This document shows, piece after piece, positions 28,469 to 36,261 of a stretch of 64,000 bases of DNA. Position 1 is the stretch's first letter. Each line of letters begins with the position of its first letter. The DNA comes from Paenibacillus rubinfantis. Lineage in GTDB: Bacteria > Bacillota > Bacilli > Paenibacillales > Paenibacillaceae. Under the pieces are notes generated by a model. That model made no database searches. It had not been told where the DNA came from and saw only the letters and a list, made by a program, of their open reading frames with translations. The position numbers were made by a program, and so were the translations under genes. The stretch is taken from NCBI RefSeq assembly GCF_001486505.1, contig NZ_LN909065.1, forward strand, positions 248,001 through 312,000, in the 5' to 3' direction.

Positions 28469-29272
28469 TCAGCGCGCGATGCCTTGAACCATCCGTTCAG
28501 CGATGGCCTGATAACCGTCACCATTCGGGTGAAAATGATCGCTCGACAAATACCGGGACGAGTTATTCGTAAACAAGTCATACGTCGGTACCACCAAGGT
28601 ACCATCATAATCCCCGAGCGTTTTCATCGCCATCGCGTTCCAGCGCGCCACCGCATCGTTGCCGATGTCTCGCATCCCTTCCAGGTCGCTGAACGGATTA
28701 TATAAACCAACGTAAACGAGCAAGGCTTGCACGTTGATTTTTTTGATTTGCGCAACCACTTGCCCAAATTTCGCCGAACTCTGATCGATCGCCGCATCGA
28801 TTTCCGCTTGGGTTGGGACCTGTTCACCCGTGGTTAACGTTTCCGTACCGTTAAACAAGTCGTTGCCTCCAATGGATAACAGGATGATCCCCGCGTGCTG
28901 CAAAGCATACTTTACCCCGGGATCCTCCAGCATCGGCAACAGCTCTTCCGTGGTTAACCCGTTGATCCCCAGGTTATTGACCAGCTTGGAGGTAGCCCCT
29001 TCCTTATTTAATAAATCCACCGTCCGGCGGGCAAATCCGCTGCCCGTATCATCCCCGGTCCCTTTGGCCAGGGAATCCCCGATGGACGTCACATCCCAAA
29101 CCCCGGCCTTCACAGCCTGTTCCATTCCTGACGGGGCCACCGCCTTTGCTCCGGCTTCAGCCGAGGGATGGGCAATATCGGACACCGCATAAACGAAGCC
29201 TGCCAGCAGAAGTAAGGTCGACACGGCGGATGCGATCCCTGCCGATCTCCAGATTCGGGACGTCCTGTTCAT
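28469..29272 (-). CDS. Secreted or membrane-anchored SGNH/GDSL hydrolase
   Basis: 267 residues. An N-terminal hydrophobic segment (about 12-31) acts as signal or anchor. Block I SIGDSLAKG carries nucleophile Ser67, block III is GGNDLF, and block V DHFHPNG carries the catalytic Asp and His, so the active site is complete. Similar in layout to Bacillus YpmR/lipase-like SGNH esterases. It acts outside the membrane on an unknown ester. Start ATG with GGGGGAAG upstream. The stop lies 40 bp before the ABC ATPase start, so it may be cotranscribed with it. Confidence 0.9.
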   Translation of the reverse strand: MNRTSRIWRSAGIASAVSTLLLLAGFVYAVSDIAHPSAEAGAKAVAPSGMEQAVKAGVWDVTSIGDSLAKGTGDDTGSGFARRTVDLLNKEGATSKLVNNLGINGLTTEELLPMLEDPGVKYALQHAGIILLSIGGNDLFNGTETLTTGEQVPTQAEIDAAIDQSSAKFGQVVAQIKKINVQALLVYVGLYNPFSDLEGMRDIGNDAVARWNAMAMKTLGDYDGTLVVPTYDLFTNNSSRYLSSDHFHPNGDGYQAIAERMVQGIAR

Positions 29273-29452
29273 GCTACTTCCCCCTGTTCCGTCTGAGTCC
29301 CTTCATAGCGCTTACCTTGATAAACTCTCCAACTTATGTAAATAACATAAAACTTCTTGTGAAGAGATGCAAATTTTCACGAAAAAAGGACTAGCTTTTT
29401 GTAACTTACAGAGTTATAATAATCCATGTTCTCGACAAAAACTTCACATTAC

Positions 29453-29525
29453 GGGTTATTAGCTTAGCTGGTAGAGCAGCCGACTCTTAATCGGCAGGTC
29501 GCAGGTTCGACCCCTGCATAACCCA
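29453..29525 (+). tRNA. tRNA-Lys (CTT anticodon)
   Basis: A full cloverleaf: acceptor GGGTTAT pairs with ATAACCC, D arm with AGCTGGTAGA loop, anticodon stem GCCGA/TCGGC around loop CTCTTAA (anticodon CTT), T arm GCAGG/CCTGC with TTCGACC. 73 bases with discriminator A; the 3' CCA is not encoded. It reads AAG codons. Single tRNA with its own terminator downstream. Confidence 0.97.
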
Positions 29526-29532
29526 TTTATAG

Positions 29533-29573
29533 CATCCTCCACTGCAATGGCAGTTTGGGGGATGTTATTTTTT
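29533..29573 (+). terminator. Terminator of the tRNA-Lys gene
   Basis: Arms CATCCTCC (29533-29540) and GGGGGATG (29557-29564), one wobble pair, followed by TTATTTTTT. Confidence 0.8.
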
Positions 29574-29587
29574 GTTCACTTCCGGCG

Positions 29588-29630
29588 AAAAAAAGCGCGG
29601 GAATCGAGGTTACCGCCTCGTTCTCGCGCT
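29588..29630 (-). terminator. Terminator of the pspA-DUF4178 operon
   Basis: Minus strand: AGCGCGAGAACGAGG pairs with CCTCGATTCCCGCGCT (two internal mismatches), followed by a run of seven T at 29593-29587. It lies 42 bp after the DUF4178 stop. Confidence 0.85.
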
Positions 29631-29671
29631 TCATTGCGCTTTCTTGCATGAGCCCGCCTAACGCTGCCGCC

Positions 29672-30178
29672 TTAATTGGCTCGAATGACTTTCACGTCGG
29701 CCGGAATCACCTTCACGCCTTCGTACAACATAAATCGCCCGTTCTGCCACTCGATGCGCAGCAGCTGGCCGTCGTCCGATTGGTATTGCCAAACATGCTG
29801 CTCCCCGCCTTGAAGGAACGGCGTCTTCCCAACCACGGAGACATAACCGCCATACTCTTCCTCGAGAAAATACATCGTTCCGTCCAGCTCCATTTGCGAC
29901 GGTACCTCGGTCGGATCGTCTAAGCGTCCATCGATCGGCTGATACAGCTGATACTGCAGGAATTCGCGTTCCTCAACCAGCAGATAGCTGATGCGGCTGC
30001 CGTCTTGAAGCGTCAGGACCACCGCATTGCGTCCCCGGTTACCGACCCGGCCGGTCACCTCGTAGGAGACCAAGGACACCTCACAGATGTCACCAGGAGC
30101 CAGAGCCAGCATGCTCTTCTCTGCGATCGGCGGTTCCGATTTGGCGAACAGGTTGCCGATTCTTTTCCATACGCTCAT
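29672..30178 (-). CDS. DUF4178 domain protein
   Basis: 168 residues, soluble, no signal peptide. It matches the DUF4178 layout, with a small beta-rich body (GDICEVSLVSYEVTGRVGNRG in part, then VEEREFLQYQLYQPIDGRLD). Biochemical function is unknown. It lies 33 bp after a pspA gene and before a shared terminator; DUF4178 genes are often linked with membrane-stress genes, so a role with PspA is inferred. The ATG at 30178 begins MSVWKRIGNLF; the upstream site is weak. Confidence 0.8.
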   Translation of the reverse strand: MSVWKRIGNLFAKSEPPIAEKSMLALAPGDICEVSLVSYEVTGRVGNRGRNAVVLTLQDGSRISYLLVEEREFLQYQLYQPIDGRLDDPTEVPSQMELDGTMYFLEEEYGGYVSVVGKTPFLQGGEQHVWQYQSDDGQLLRIEWQNGRFMLYEGVKVIPADVKVIRAN

Positions 30179-30211
30179 GTTAGGTCTAGCCTCACTTTAA
30201 GGTCGATTCGC

Positions 30212-30883
30212 TTATTTTTTATCCTCGTATTGCTTCATCAGTTCAGCCAATTCCGCTTCCACGGCGGCGTCTTTGTTCAGGCTTGCGAACTCCTCATCCA
30301 GGGATTTCTCCTTGGAGTTCAGTTCATTGCTGGCTTCCGCTTGGGCTTCCATCTGCAGCATCTTTTCTTCCATGCGCTTCAGGCCGCTTGACGCGGAATC
30401 CGCGTTAAACCCGGACATCGTCTTGTTGATTTCATTCTGCGCTTTAGCGGCGTTGTAACGGGCCACCAGCGTTTCACGTTTGTTTTTCATCTCCGTTAGC
30501 TGTTTGCGCATTTCCTCCAGCTTCGCCCGAAGATTGTCGGCCGCGGCTTTGTTCTGATCGTAGCTGGCTTTGTATTCCGCCATCTTCGTTTCGGCTGCTT
30601 TCTTCTCCTCCAACGCGCGGCGAGCCAGATCAATGTTCTGCGCTTGGGCCGCTTGATGCGCCTGCTGCGTGCGGCGCTCGACCAAAGCCTCCTGCTCTTC
30701 GTATAGTCCTTTGAACTTCTTCTCGATCGCGATTTGGGCGGCTACCGCCTTCTCCGCGTCTTCGAGATCCTCTTGCATATCCCGGATATATTGGTCGGTC
30801 AATTTAATGGGATCTTCCGCTTTGTCGATCAAAGCGTTGATATTGGACATCGTCAAATCGCGTAGTCTTTTAAAAATGGACAT
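30212..30883 (-). CDS. pspA: PspA/IM30 family membrane-stress protein
   Basis: 223 residues, almost wholly alpha-helical and coiled-coil. It opens with an amphipathic helix (MSIFKRLRDLTMSNINALID) and the conserved DPIKLTDQYIRDMQEDL segment, and has long charged heptad regions. PspA proteins bind stressed membrane and polymerise into ESCRT-III-like rods. Length is normal. AGGAAAA ribosome binding site before the ATG. First gene of a two-gene operon. Confidence 0.92.
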   Translation of the reverse strand: MSIFKRLRDLTMSNINALIDKAEDPIKLTDQYIRDMQEDLEDAEKAVAAQIAIEKKFKGLYEEQEALVERRTQQAHQAAQAQNIDLARRALEEKKAAETKMAEYKASYDQNKAAADNLRAKLEEMRKQLTEMKNKRETLVARYNAAKAQNEINKTMSGFNADSASSGLKRMEEKMLQMEAQAEASNELNSKEKSLDEEFASLNKDAAVEAELAELMKQYEDKK

Positions 30884-31024
30884 TTGTTTTTCCTCCCGAT
30901 TGAAATATCAGATTATGCTTATGTTTACGCGGTAGAGGTCGGGAGGTTTCAATAAAATATCACGAATTTCGGATAATAGAATAATTCTTTGTTACTCTGC
31001 CCGTATGGAACCTTCCTCTACACC

Positions 31025-31209
31025 CTAACGGACCGTAGTGACGTTATTTGAACATTTCCCGGCTATTTCCCGTTCTAACGGACCCAGAAGCCGCTATTCA
31101 CCTCGAAATGGAGCAAGTGAAGCCAAACCCACCCAAATAAGGTCTCCTCGTTCCGTTAGAGTTCCCGCCCTTGCTCCAACAACCAAATAGCGTCTCTCAG
31201 GTCCGTTAA
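31025..31209. repeat. Dispersed CTAACGGA / TCCGTTAG motifs
   Basis: CTAACGGA at 31025-31032 and 31075-31082, its reverse complement TCCGTTAG at 31152-31159, and TCCGTTAA at 31202-31209. The two orientations could fold into a long imperfect hairpin. Function unknown. Confidence 0.6.
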
Positions 31210-31280
31210 AACGTCTCTTTACGCGCCTCTATCCCGTTGAATCACTCTTACGTTGGCCCGTTCGCCTACTCAAACACACT

Positions 31281-31322
31281 TTCGCTTCCGCTGACTCCGC
31301 TAACAACAACAAAGAGCCCGGC
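31281..31322. repeat. 42-bp direct repeat, copy 1
   Basis: Begins TTCGCTTCCGCTGACTCCGC and ends AGAGCCCGGC; identical to copy 2 at 31489-31530. Its last 10 bases form the left arm of a hairpin with GCCGGGCTCT at 31329-31338, so the repeat carries half of a terminator-like structure. Confidence 0.85.
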
Positions 31323-31423
31323 TGTCTCGCCGGGCTCTTATCTACTTCCACCACATCTCCGATGTCCTATTGCTTGAAGAAAAAGAATAACGAACCTAAG
31401 GGAGTTTACGTCCGCATTGGGGA

Positions 31424-31463
31424 GCCGCTTGTCTTCCTTCTATCTCATCCTTGGACAAGCGGC
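31424..31463. repeat. Perfect 10-bp inverted repeat
   Basis: GCCGCTTGTC (31424-31433) and GACAAGCGGC (31454-31463) around a 20-base loop. It lies between the two 42-bp repeats; no T tract follows, so termination is not evident. Confidence 0.6.
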
Positions 31464-31488
31464 GGACAAGAGCGGCCCGTGGTCGTTA

Positions 31489-31530
31489 TTCGCTTCCGCT
31501 GACTCCGCTAACAACAACAAAGAGCCCGGC
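31489..31530. repeat. 42-bp direct repeat, copy 2, with terminator of the CAP gene
   Basis: Identical to 31281-31322. On the minus strand, the adjoining hairpin (GAGCCTGGC / GCCGGGCTC) is followed by TTTGTTGTTGTT from the repeat, so this copy probably acts as the terminator of the CAP-domain gene ending at 31577. Confidence 0.75.
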
Positions 31531-31576
31531 GAATCGCCAGGCTCCTTCTGTAATGCTCGCGACCGAATCGCGAGCC

Positions 31577-32119
31577 TCATTTCCCGATAAACTCTTGCAC
31601 CCAATACCCATTATAATACCCGACACCGATCAGCTTGTATTTGGGGTTAAGGATATTCGCCTTGTGCCCGGGGCTGTCCATCCAATCCTTGACCACTTCC
31701 TCGGCGGAGCGCTGGCCTTTACCGATATTCTCACCCGCGTAGAGGTACGTGATATTAGACGAATCCATCATATCAAATGGAGAGCCGTATTTCGGCGACG
31801 TATGGCTAAAATACCCGGTTTTGAACATGTCGATCGCTTTGGTTTTGGCCATTTTTGTTAAATTGGTATGCACCATTAACGGCTTCATCCCGGCGTTCTT
31901 CCGCTCCTTATTCACGAGCTCGACAACTTTGGACGCGTTTTGCGTCTGAATCTGCAAGTAGACCGCCGCCAGCGCCTTTGACTTACTGCTGGCTTTCGCA
32001 GCTGCAGCCGCCTGCGCCGTGTTCGCGCCGATTCCGCCTTCTTGCCCCGTCGTCAATACCAAAGCCAAAGCTGCAACGAACAGCCCAGCCGTGCCGATTT
32101 TTTTGCTCCATTTCATCAT
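31577..32119 (-). CDS. Secreted CAP-domain (SCP/YkwD) protein
   Basis: 180 residues: signal peptide (about 1-38, ending near AQAAAA) and one CAP domain with the conserved segments VELVNKERKNAGMKPL, TGYFSHTSPKYGSPFDMM and SPGHKANILNPKYKLIGVG. CAP proteins are extracellular; the bacterial YkwD group has no settled activity. AAGGAG lies before the start. Single gene; its terminator lies in a repeat. Confidence 0.9.
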   Translation of the reverse strand: MMKWSKKIGTAGLFVAALALVLTTGQEGGIGANTAQAAAAAKASSKSKALAAVYLQIQTQNASKVVELVNKERKNAGMKPLMVHTNLTKMAKTKAIDMFKTGYFSHTSPKYGSPFDMMDSSNITYLYAGENIGKGQRSAEEVVKDWMDSPGHKANILNPKYKLIGVGYYNGYWVQEFIGK

Positions 32120-32210
32120 GATGGTTTGCTCCTTCTAGACGTTTTCCGCGGATTGCCGTTTCTTGTCACATTTTAACATATTTCGAGAAGGTCTGCTTGC
32201 TTAAAAAATG

Positions 32211-32236
32211 GAAAAAGAGCGACTCAAGAGCCGCTC
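32211..32236 (-). terminator. Terminator of the mgl operon
   Basis: Minus strand: an 8-bp stem GAGCGGCT/AGTCGCTC with a CTTG tetraloop, followed by TTTTTCC. It lies 20 bp after the mglC stop. Confidence 0.8.
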
Positions 32237-32255
32237 CTTCAACACTGACGTATTC

Positions 32256-33266
32256 TTACTTCTTGCTTGCGTATTTGCGCATATCGAACGCTACGGCCGC
32301 GACGATAATCGCGCCTTTGATGATTTGCTGCCAGTATGGACCGACACCCACGAAGGTCAAACCGTAGTTGATAACTGTAAAGATCAGCACGCCGGCCATG
32401 ATCCCCGGAACCGTACCGATACCGCCTGTTGTAGAAACGCCGCCCACGACGCAGGCTGCGATCGCGTCAAGCTCGTACATGTTACCATAGTTGTTGGTTG
32501 CGCCACCGGTTCTGGCGGCTTCCAACACACCTGCCAAACCATACAAAGCGCCTGCGATGGAGTAGATCAGGATCAGGTTTTTGGAGACGTTAATCCCGGA
32601 TACTTTCGCAGCTTGCTGGTTCCCGCCGATGGCGTACATGTTTTTGCCCAGACGTGTTTTGTTGAACATCACCCATACGATCGCACACACCACAATCGCG
32701 ATGATCACGATATAAGGAATCGAGAATTCCCAGTTCTTGAACAAGGCCCCGGAACCTAAGGTTGTGAAATCACCGCGCAATCCGCCGATCGGCTGGGATT
32801 GGTTGGGCTCCGTGTCGAAGTACAGGGAGTTGATCCCGTAGATCGCAACCATGGTACCTAGTGTAGCGATAAACGGAGGAACTTTAAACTTGGATACGAT
32901 AACCCCGTTAATCAGACCAAAGACCAAACCAACTGCAATCGCGATAAGAACCGGTACGAACAGCGGAAGCTCCGGCAAATTCGGGAAGAAGCGGCGAGCA
33001 TAGTCGGCTTCTTGCAGCATCGAAGCGGAGACGACCGCCGTTAACCCCACCATCCGGCCGGCGGACAGGTCCGTACCACCCGTGATCAGGATAAACGCTA
33101 CCCCGAGGGCGATAATCACCCGCGTAGACGATTGAATCAAAATATCACGCAACGTATTTAGTCCGATAAAGCTTGGTTCATAAACAGCGATGCCAATCAG
33201 TAGCACGGCCAAAACGATATAAATGGCATTTTCAGTCACAAAACCTTGTAATTTCTTTGTATTCAT
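32256..33266 (-). CDS. mglC: Galactose/methyl-galactoside ABC transporter permease
   Basis: 336 residues with eight to ten membrane segments and the conserved EAA-like loop AACVVGGVSTTGGIGTVPG of the ribose/galactose (RbsC/MglC) permease family. Repeated NG and GGTDLSAGRMVGL segments match MglC. It forms the channel of the importer with MglA as ATPase and MglB as binding protein. Third gene of the mglBAC order, followed by a terminator. Galactose is the assigned sugar by family; ribose or xylose cannot be excluded. Confidence 0.9.
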   Translation of the reverse strand: MNTKKLQGFVTENAIYIVLAVLLIGIAVYEPSFIGLNTLRDILIQSSTRVIIALGVAFILITGGTDLSAGRMVGLTAVVSASMLQEADYARRFFPNLPELPLFVPVLIAIAVGLVFGLINGVIVSKFKVPPFIATLGTMVAIYGINSLYFDTEPNQSQPIGGLRGDFTTLGSGALFKNWEFSIPYIVIIAIVVCAIVWVMFNKTRLGKNMYAIGGNQQAAKVSGINVSKNLILIYSIAGALYGLAGVLEAARTGGATNNYGNMYELDAIAACVVGGVSTTGGIGTVPGIMAGVLIFTVINYGLTFVGVGPYWQQIIKGAIIVAAVAFDMRKYASKK

Positions 33267-33289
33267 GATTTTCTCCTCCTTCGCAATCC

Positions 33290-34795
33290 TTAGTGCTGGG
33301 CTGCCAGACGCATAATTTCTTCTTCCGTAGCCTTGTCTCCATCCACGATTCCCGTAAGACGGCCCTCGGACATTACCATGACACGGTCGGACATCCCAAG
33401 CAGTTCAGGCATCTCGGATGAAATCATGATGATGCTTTTGCCTTGCTGTGCCAAATCCGCAATAATGGAATAAATTTCGTATTTTGCCCCGACGTCGATT
33501 CCACGCGTCGGTTCGTCCAGCAACAAGATTTCCGGTTCGGTAAGCAGCCAGCGGGCTAGCAGCACCTTTTGTTGATTTCCGCCCGAAAGGTTCATAATCA
33601 GCGTTTTGGGTGACGGCGTTTTCGTGCGCAGCTTCTCGACCATTTGATTGGCTTCGGCTTTTTTCTTCCGGTCATTTAACAGGCCGTAAGGCGTCACATA
33701 ACGATCCAGATTGGCGATCGCCGCATTTTCGTGCACGGACAGGACCGGGAAAATACCAGTGGTACGGCGTTCTTCCGTCAGCAGTGCCAATCCGTGCTTT
33801 TTGGCTTCGCCGGCACTGCGGATCTTCACTTCTTTACCGTTAATCGAGATGGTGCCCGACTGGATTTCACGAAGGCCAAACAACGCTTCGATCAGCTCGG
33901 TACGCTGAGCTCCAACCAGACCTCCCACGCCAAGGATCTCCCCTTTACGCAGCTCGAAAGAGACTTCCTTAAACGAGTTCGGATTGATGGACGTCAGCTT
34001 ATCCACCTTCAAAATAACGCCGTTCGGCACGTTATGCCGCTCCGGGAACCGCTGCGTCAAATCACGTCCGACCATTTTGGAGATAATGAGGTCGGTAGTC
34101 ATTTCCGCCGCCGGCCAGGTGCCGATCTTCTTCCCGTCACGCATGATCGTTACATCGTCGGAAATCCGCAGGATTTCTTCCATTTTGTGCGAGATGTAAA
34201 TGATCGATACGCCGCGTTTCTTCAAATCATTGATGATCCGGAACAGGTGCTCTACCTCAACGCTGGTCAAGGAGGAGGTCGGTTCGTCCATGACGATGAT
34301 CTGCGAGTTAAACGATACCGCCTTGGCAATCTCGATCGACTGGATTTTCGAAACGGACAGCTTGCCAACAATCGTATCCGGGTCTAAATCGATATCTAAT
34401 TCTTTAAACAGCTCTTCCGTGTCCTTGTGCATCTTCTTATGGTCAACGAATTGGAGAGGCCCCCAACCTTTCATCGGGAAACGTCCGAGCCAGATATTTT
34501 CCATGACATTGCGGAAAGGCACCGGATGCAGCTCCTGGTGAATCATCGAAACCCCAAGCTTCAGTGCATCGCTGGAATTGTTGATTTCCGCTTTCTGACC
34601 ATTCAGATAAATTTCGCCGCCGTCCGGCTTGTAAATCCCGAACAGGCATTTCATCAATGTTGATTTACCGGCTCCGTTTTCGCCCATCAGCGCATGAACG
34701 GTACCGGGTCTAACCTGCAGTGTTACGCCATCCAGCGCCTTTACGCCGGGAAATTCCTTGGTGATGCCCTTCATCTCGAGCATAAATTCAGACAT
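33290..34795 (-). CDS. mglA: Galactose/methyl-galactoside ABC transporter ATP-binding protein
   Basis: 501 residues with two fused nucleotide-binding domains. The first has Walker A GENGAGKST, signature LSVSKIQSIEIAKA and Walker B IIVMDEPTSSL. The second has the degenerate Walker A (GVGGLVGAQRTEL) usual for sugar importers, signature LSGGNQQKV and Walker B ILLLDEPTRGID. Energises sugar uptake with MglB and MglC. It is separated from mglB by 167 bp that include a terminator-like hairpin. Confidence 0.93.
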   Translation of the reverse strand: MSEFMLEMKGITKEFPGVKALDGVTLQVRPGTVHALMGENGAGKSTLMKCLFGIYKPDGGEIYLNGQKAEINNSSDALKLGVSMIHQELHPVPFRNVMENIWLGRFPMKGWGPLQFVDHKKMHKDTEELFKELDIDLDPDTIVGKLSVSKIQSIEIAKAVSFNSQIIVMDEPTSSLTSVEVEHLFRIINDLKKRGVSIIYISHKMEEILRISDDVTIMRDGKKIGTWPAAEMTTDLIISKMVGRDLTQRFPERHNVPNGVILKVDKLTSINPNSFKEVSFELRKGEILGVGGLVGAQRTELIEALFGLREIQSGTISINGKEVKIRSAGEAKKHGLALLTEERRTTGIFPVLSVHENAAIANLDRYVTPYGLLNDRKKKAEANQMVEKLRTKTPSPKTLIMNLSGGNQQKVLLARWLLTEPEILLLDEPTRGIDVGAKYEIYSIIADLAQQGKSIIMISSEMPELLGMSDRVMVMSEGRLTGIVDGDKATEEEIMRLAAQH

Positions 34796-34868
34796 TGATT
34801 TCGCCCCCTGATCATTTCTTTCACTTTAGAGGCACAGCATGGTTTCCTCCGGTGTTCCTATCCCTGCG

Positions 34869-34909
34869 AAAAAACCGGGAGGTCCGTACCCTTCGGCATC
34901 GAACCTCCC
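34869..34909 (-). terminator. Intercistronic hairpin between mglB and mglA
   Basis: Minus strand: GGGAGGT (34909-34903) pairs with ACCTCCC (34883-34877) and is followed by CGGTTTTTT. Placed after the binding protein gene, it could act as a partial terminator or 3' stabiliser giving more MglB than MglA/MglC, a known feature of binding-protein operons. Confidence 0.7.
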
Positions 34910-34962
34910 ATTTAGTCCTTGCGAATATGAGAAGTCCTGCTGATTACCTGATTGCCGTGCTC

Positions 34963-36000
34963 TTATTTAAAGTCAGCAGCGTTTTCCTTCGTTACTTTTT
35001 GGTAAGGAATCCAAACATATTGGTTGTCGGTAATGTCGAAACCTACGCTGTCTTTGCTGATTGCTTCGCCTTTGGCCAGTAAGGAAGCCAGAGTAACCGC
35101 TGCTTTCCCTTGGTTTTCAGCATCGTTCAGTACTGTACCCAGCATTGTGCCTTGCTCCAAAGCTTGGAGAGCTGGCGCCGTGGCGTCAACGCCTACAACC
35201 GGCATATATTTGTCGCCTGTGAAGTATCCGGCAGCTTTCAAAGCTTCGATTGCGCCGAGAGCCATGTCATCGTTATTGGCAAGCACGGCTTCGATTTTGT
35301 CGCCGTTTGCAGCCAGGAAGGCCGCCATTTTCTCTTGACCTTTTACGCGATCCCACATGGCGGTGTCTTCTGCCACCTTTTCCACCTTGATGCCGGCATC
35401 TTCAATCGCTTGGATCGAATATTGCGTACGCAGCTCGGCGTCTTGGTGTCCAGGTTCGCCTTTCAGCATGACGTATTGCAGAACGCCGTCGCCGTTTTTG
35501 TCGGCTTCCGGATGAGCTTTCCAGTAGTCAACTACGATTTGTCCGGACAGCGTACCGGATTCTTCGGCTTTCGCACCAACGTAGTAGACTTTATCCCATT
35601 TCTTCATATCTTCCGGCAGCGGTTCGCGGTTCAGGAACACAACCGGCGTATCTTTGGCTTGAGCTTTATCGATAATGACGCCTGCTGCTGTACGGTCAAC
35701 CGGGTTTACGATCAACGCGTTGGTTTTCTTCGTAATGAACAAGTCAATTTTATCGTTTTGCGTTGGTTGAGAGTTTTGGCTGTCGACGATATCCACCTTA
35801 GCGATCCCACTTGCGTTCTTCTCAATCGAGTTCCGTACGCCCGTCATGAACGTATCGTCGAATTTGTAAATCGCCACGCCTACGCTTGGAGTTGATCCTG
35901 CGTTTCCTCCGCTGCTCTCTTTATCCCCGCCGTTAGAGCATCCGACCATGGTCGCCCCAAGCATCGCTGCAGCCAGCATGACTGTTGTCAACTTCTTCAT
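34963..36000 (-). CDS. mglB: Galactose/glucose-type sugar-binding lipoprotein
   Basis: 345 residues. Signal peptide with lipobox MVGC (Cys21), a Gly/Ser linker, then a type I periplasmic-binding fold of the MglB group (VGVAIYKFDDTFMTGVRNS, ANNDDMALGAIEAL, VGVDATAPALQAL). The DDMALGAIEAL and VGVDAT segments are characteristic of galactose/glucose binding proteins. It captures sugar outside the membrane. AGGAGG lies before the ATG. A cre-like site lies about 45 bp upstream. Confidence 0.92.
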   Translation of the reverse strand: MKKLTTVMLAAAMLGATMVGCSNGGDKESSGGNAGSTPSVGVAIYKFDDTFMTGVRNSIEKNASGIAKVDIVDSQNSQPTQNDKIDLFITKKTNALIVNPVDRTAAGVIIDKAQAKDTPVVFLNREPLPEDMKKWDKVYYVGAKAEESGTLSGQIVVDYWKAHPEADKNGDGVLQYVMLKGEPGHQDAELRTQYSIQAIEDAGIKVEKVAEDTAMWDRVKGQEKMAAFLAANGDKIEAVLANNDDMALGAIEALKAAGYFTGDKYMPVVGVDATAPALQALEQGTMLGTVLNDAENQGKAAVTLASLLAKGEAISKDSVGFDITDNQYVWIPYQKVTKENAADFK

Positions 36001-36042
36001 ATCTTTGACCTCCTGAATAATGTATTTCTGTGAGTTATCCTC

Positions 36043-36058
36043 TTGGATACGTTTTCAT
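36043..36058 (-). promoter_or_regulatory. cre-like catabolite repression site upstream of mglB
   Basis: The minus-strand sequence ATGAAAACGTATCCAA fits the published Bacillus cre pattern WTGNAANCGNWNNCWW at every position. It lies 43-58 bp before the mglB start, where CcpA binding would block transcription. Confidence 0.55.
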
Positions 36059-36163
36059 TATGCATCGTTTTAGGTAGATTGCGAATCCAAAATTCTAAGG
36101 TGTTTCTATCAAAATTCTGATGATGTCCATCTGATAATTTCTATACCGATTTCTCCAGCCGAC

Positions 36164-36217
36164 TCGAAAAACGACAAAACAGCAAGCTTTCCGGATGCTC
36201 CGGAAACGACTTGCTGT
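36164..36217 (-). terminator. Terminator after the sensory binding protein gene
   Basis: Minus strand: ACAGCAAG (36217-36210) pairs with CTTGCTGT (36186-36179), with an inner CCGGA/TCCGG hairpin, followed by TTTGTCGTTTTTC. It separates the regulator-kinase-binding protein operon from mglB. Confidence 0.8.
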
Positions 36218-36261
36218 CCGCTCGTCACAGCCTAGACTATAAAAAACACGCCTCGCGGATG

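Larger units (their letters stand above)
30884..31576. other. Gene-free stretch of 0.69 kb with repeats and hairpins
   Basis: No frame here has a ribosome binding site or a recognisable product. The stretch holds four copies of an 8-bp motif in two orientations, two perfect 42-bp direct repeats each running into a hairpin, and a separate 10-bp inverted repeat. It looks like intergenic repeat DNA of the sort scattered in Paenibacillus genomes, plus the terminator of the CAP-domain gene. Confidence 0.7.

Noticed and set aside
31025..31530. CRISPR array
   Set aside because: Only two copies of the 42-bp repeat, with 166 bases between them that contain a hairpin; no regular spacers and no cas genes.
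35110..35895. Open frame of 261 codons on the plus strand opposite mglB
   Set aside because: Mirror frame of a well-identified binding protein; Phe/His/Cys-rich composition of a non-coding frame.
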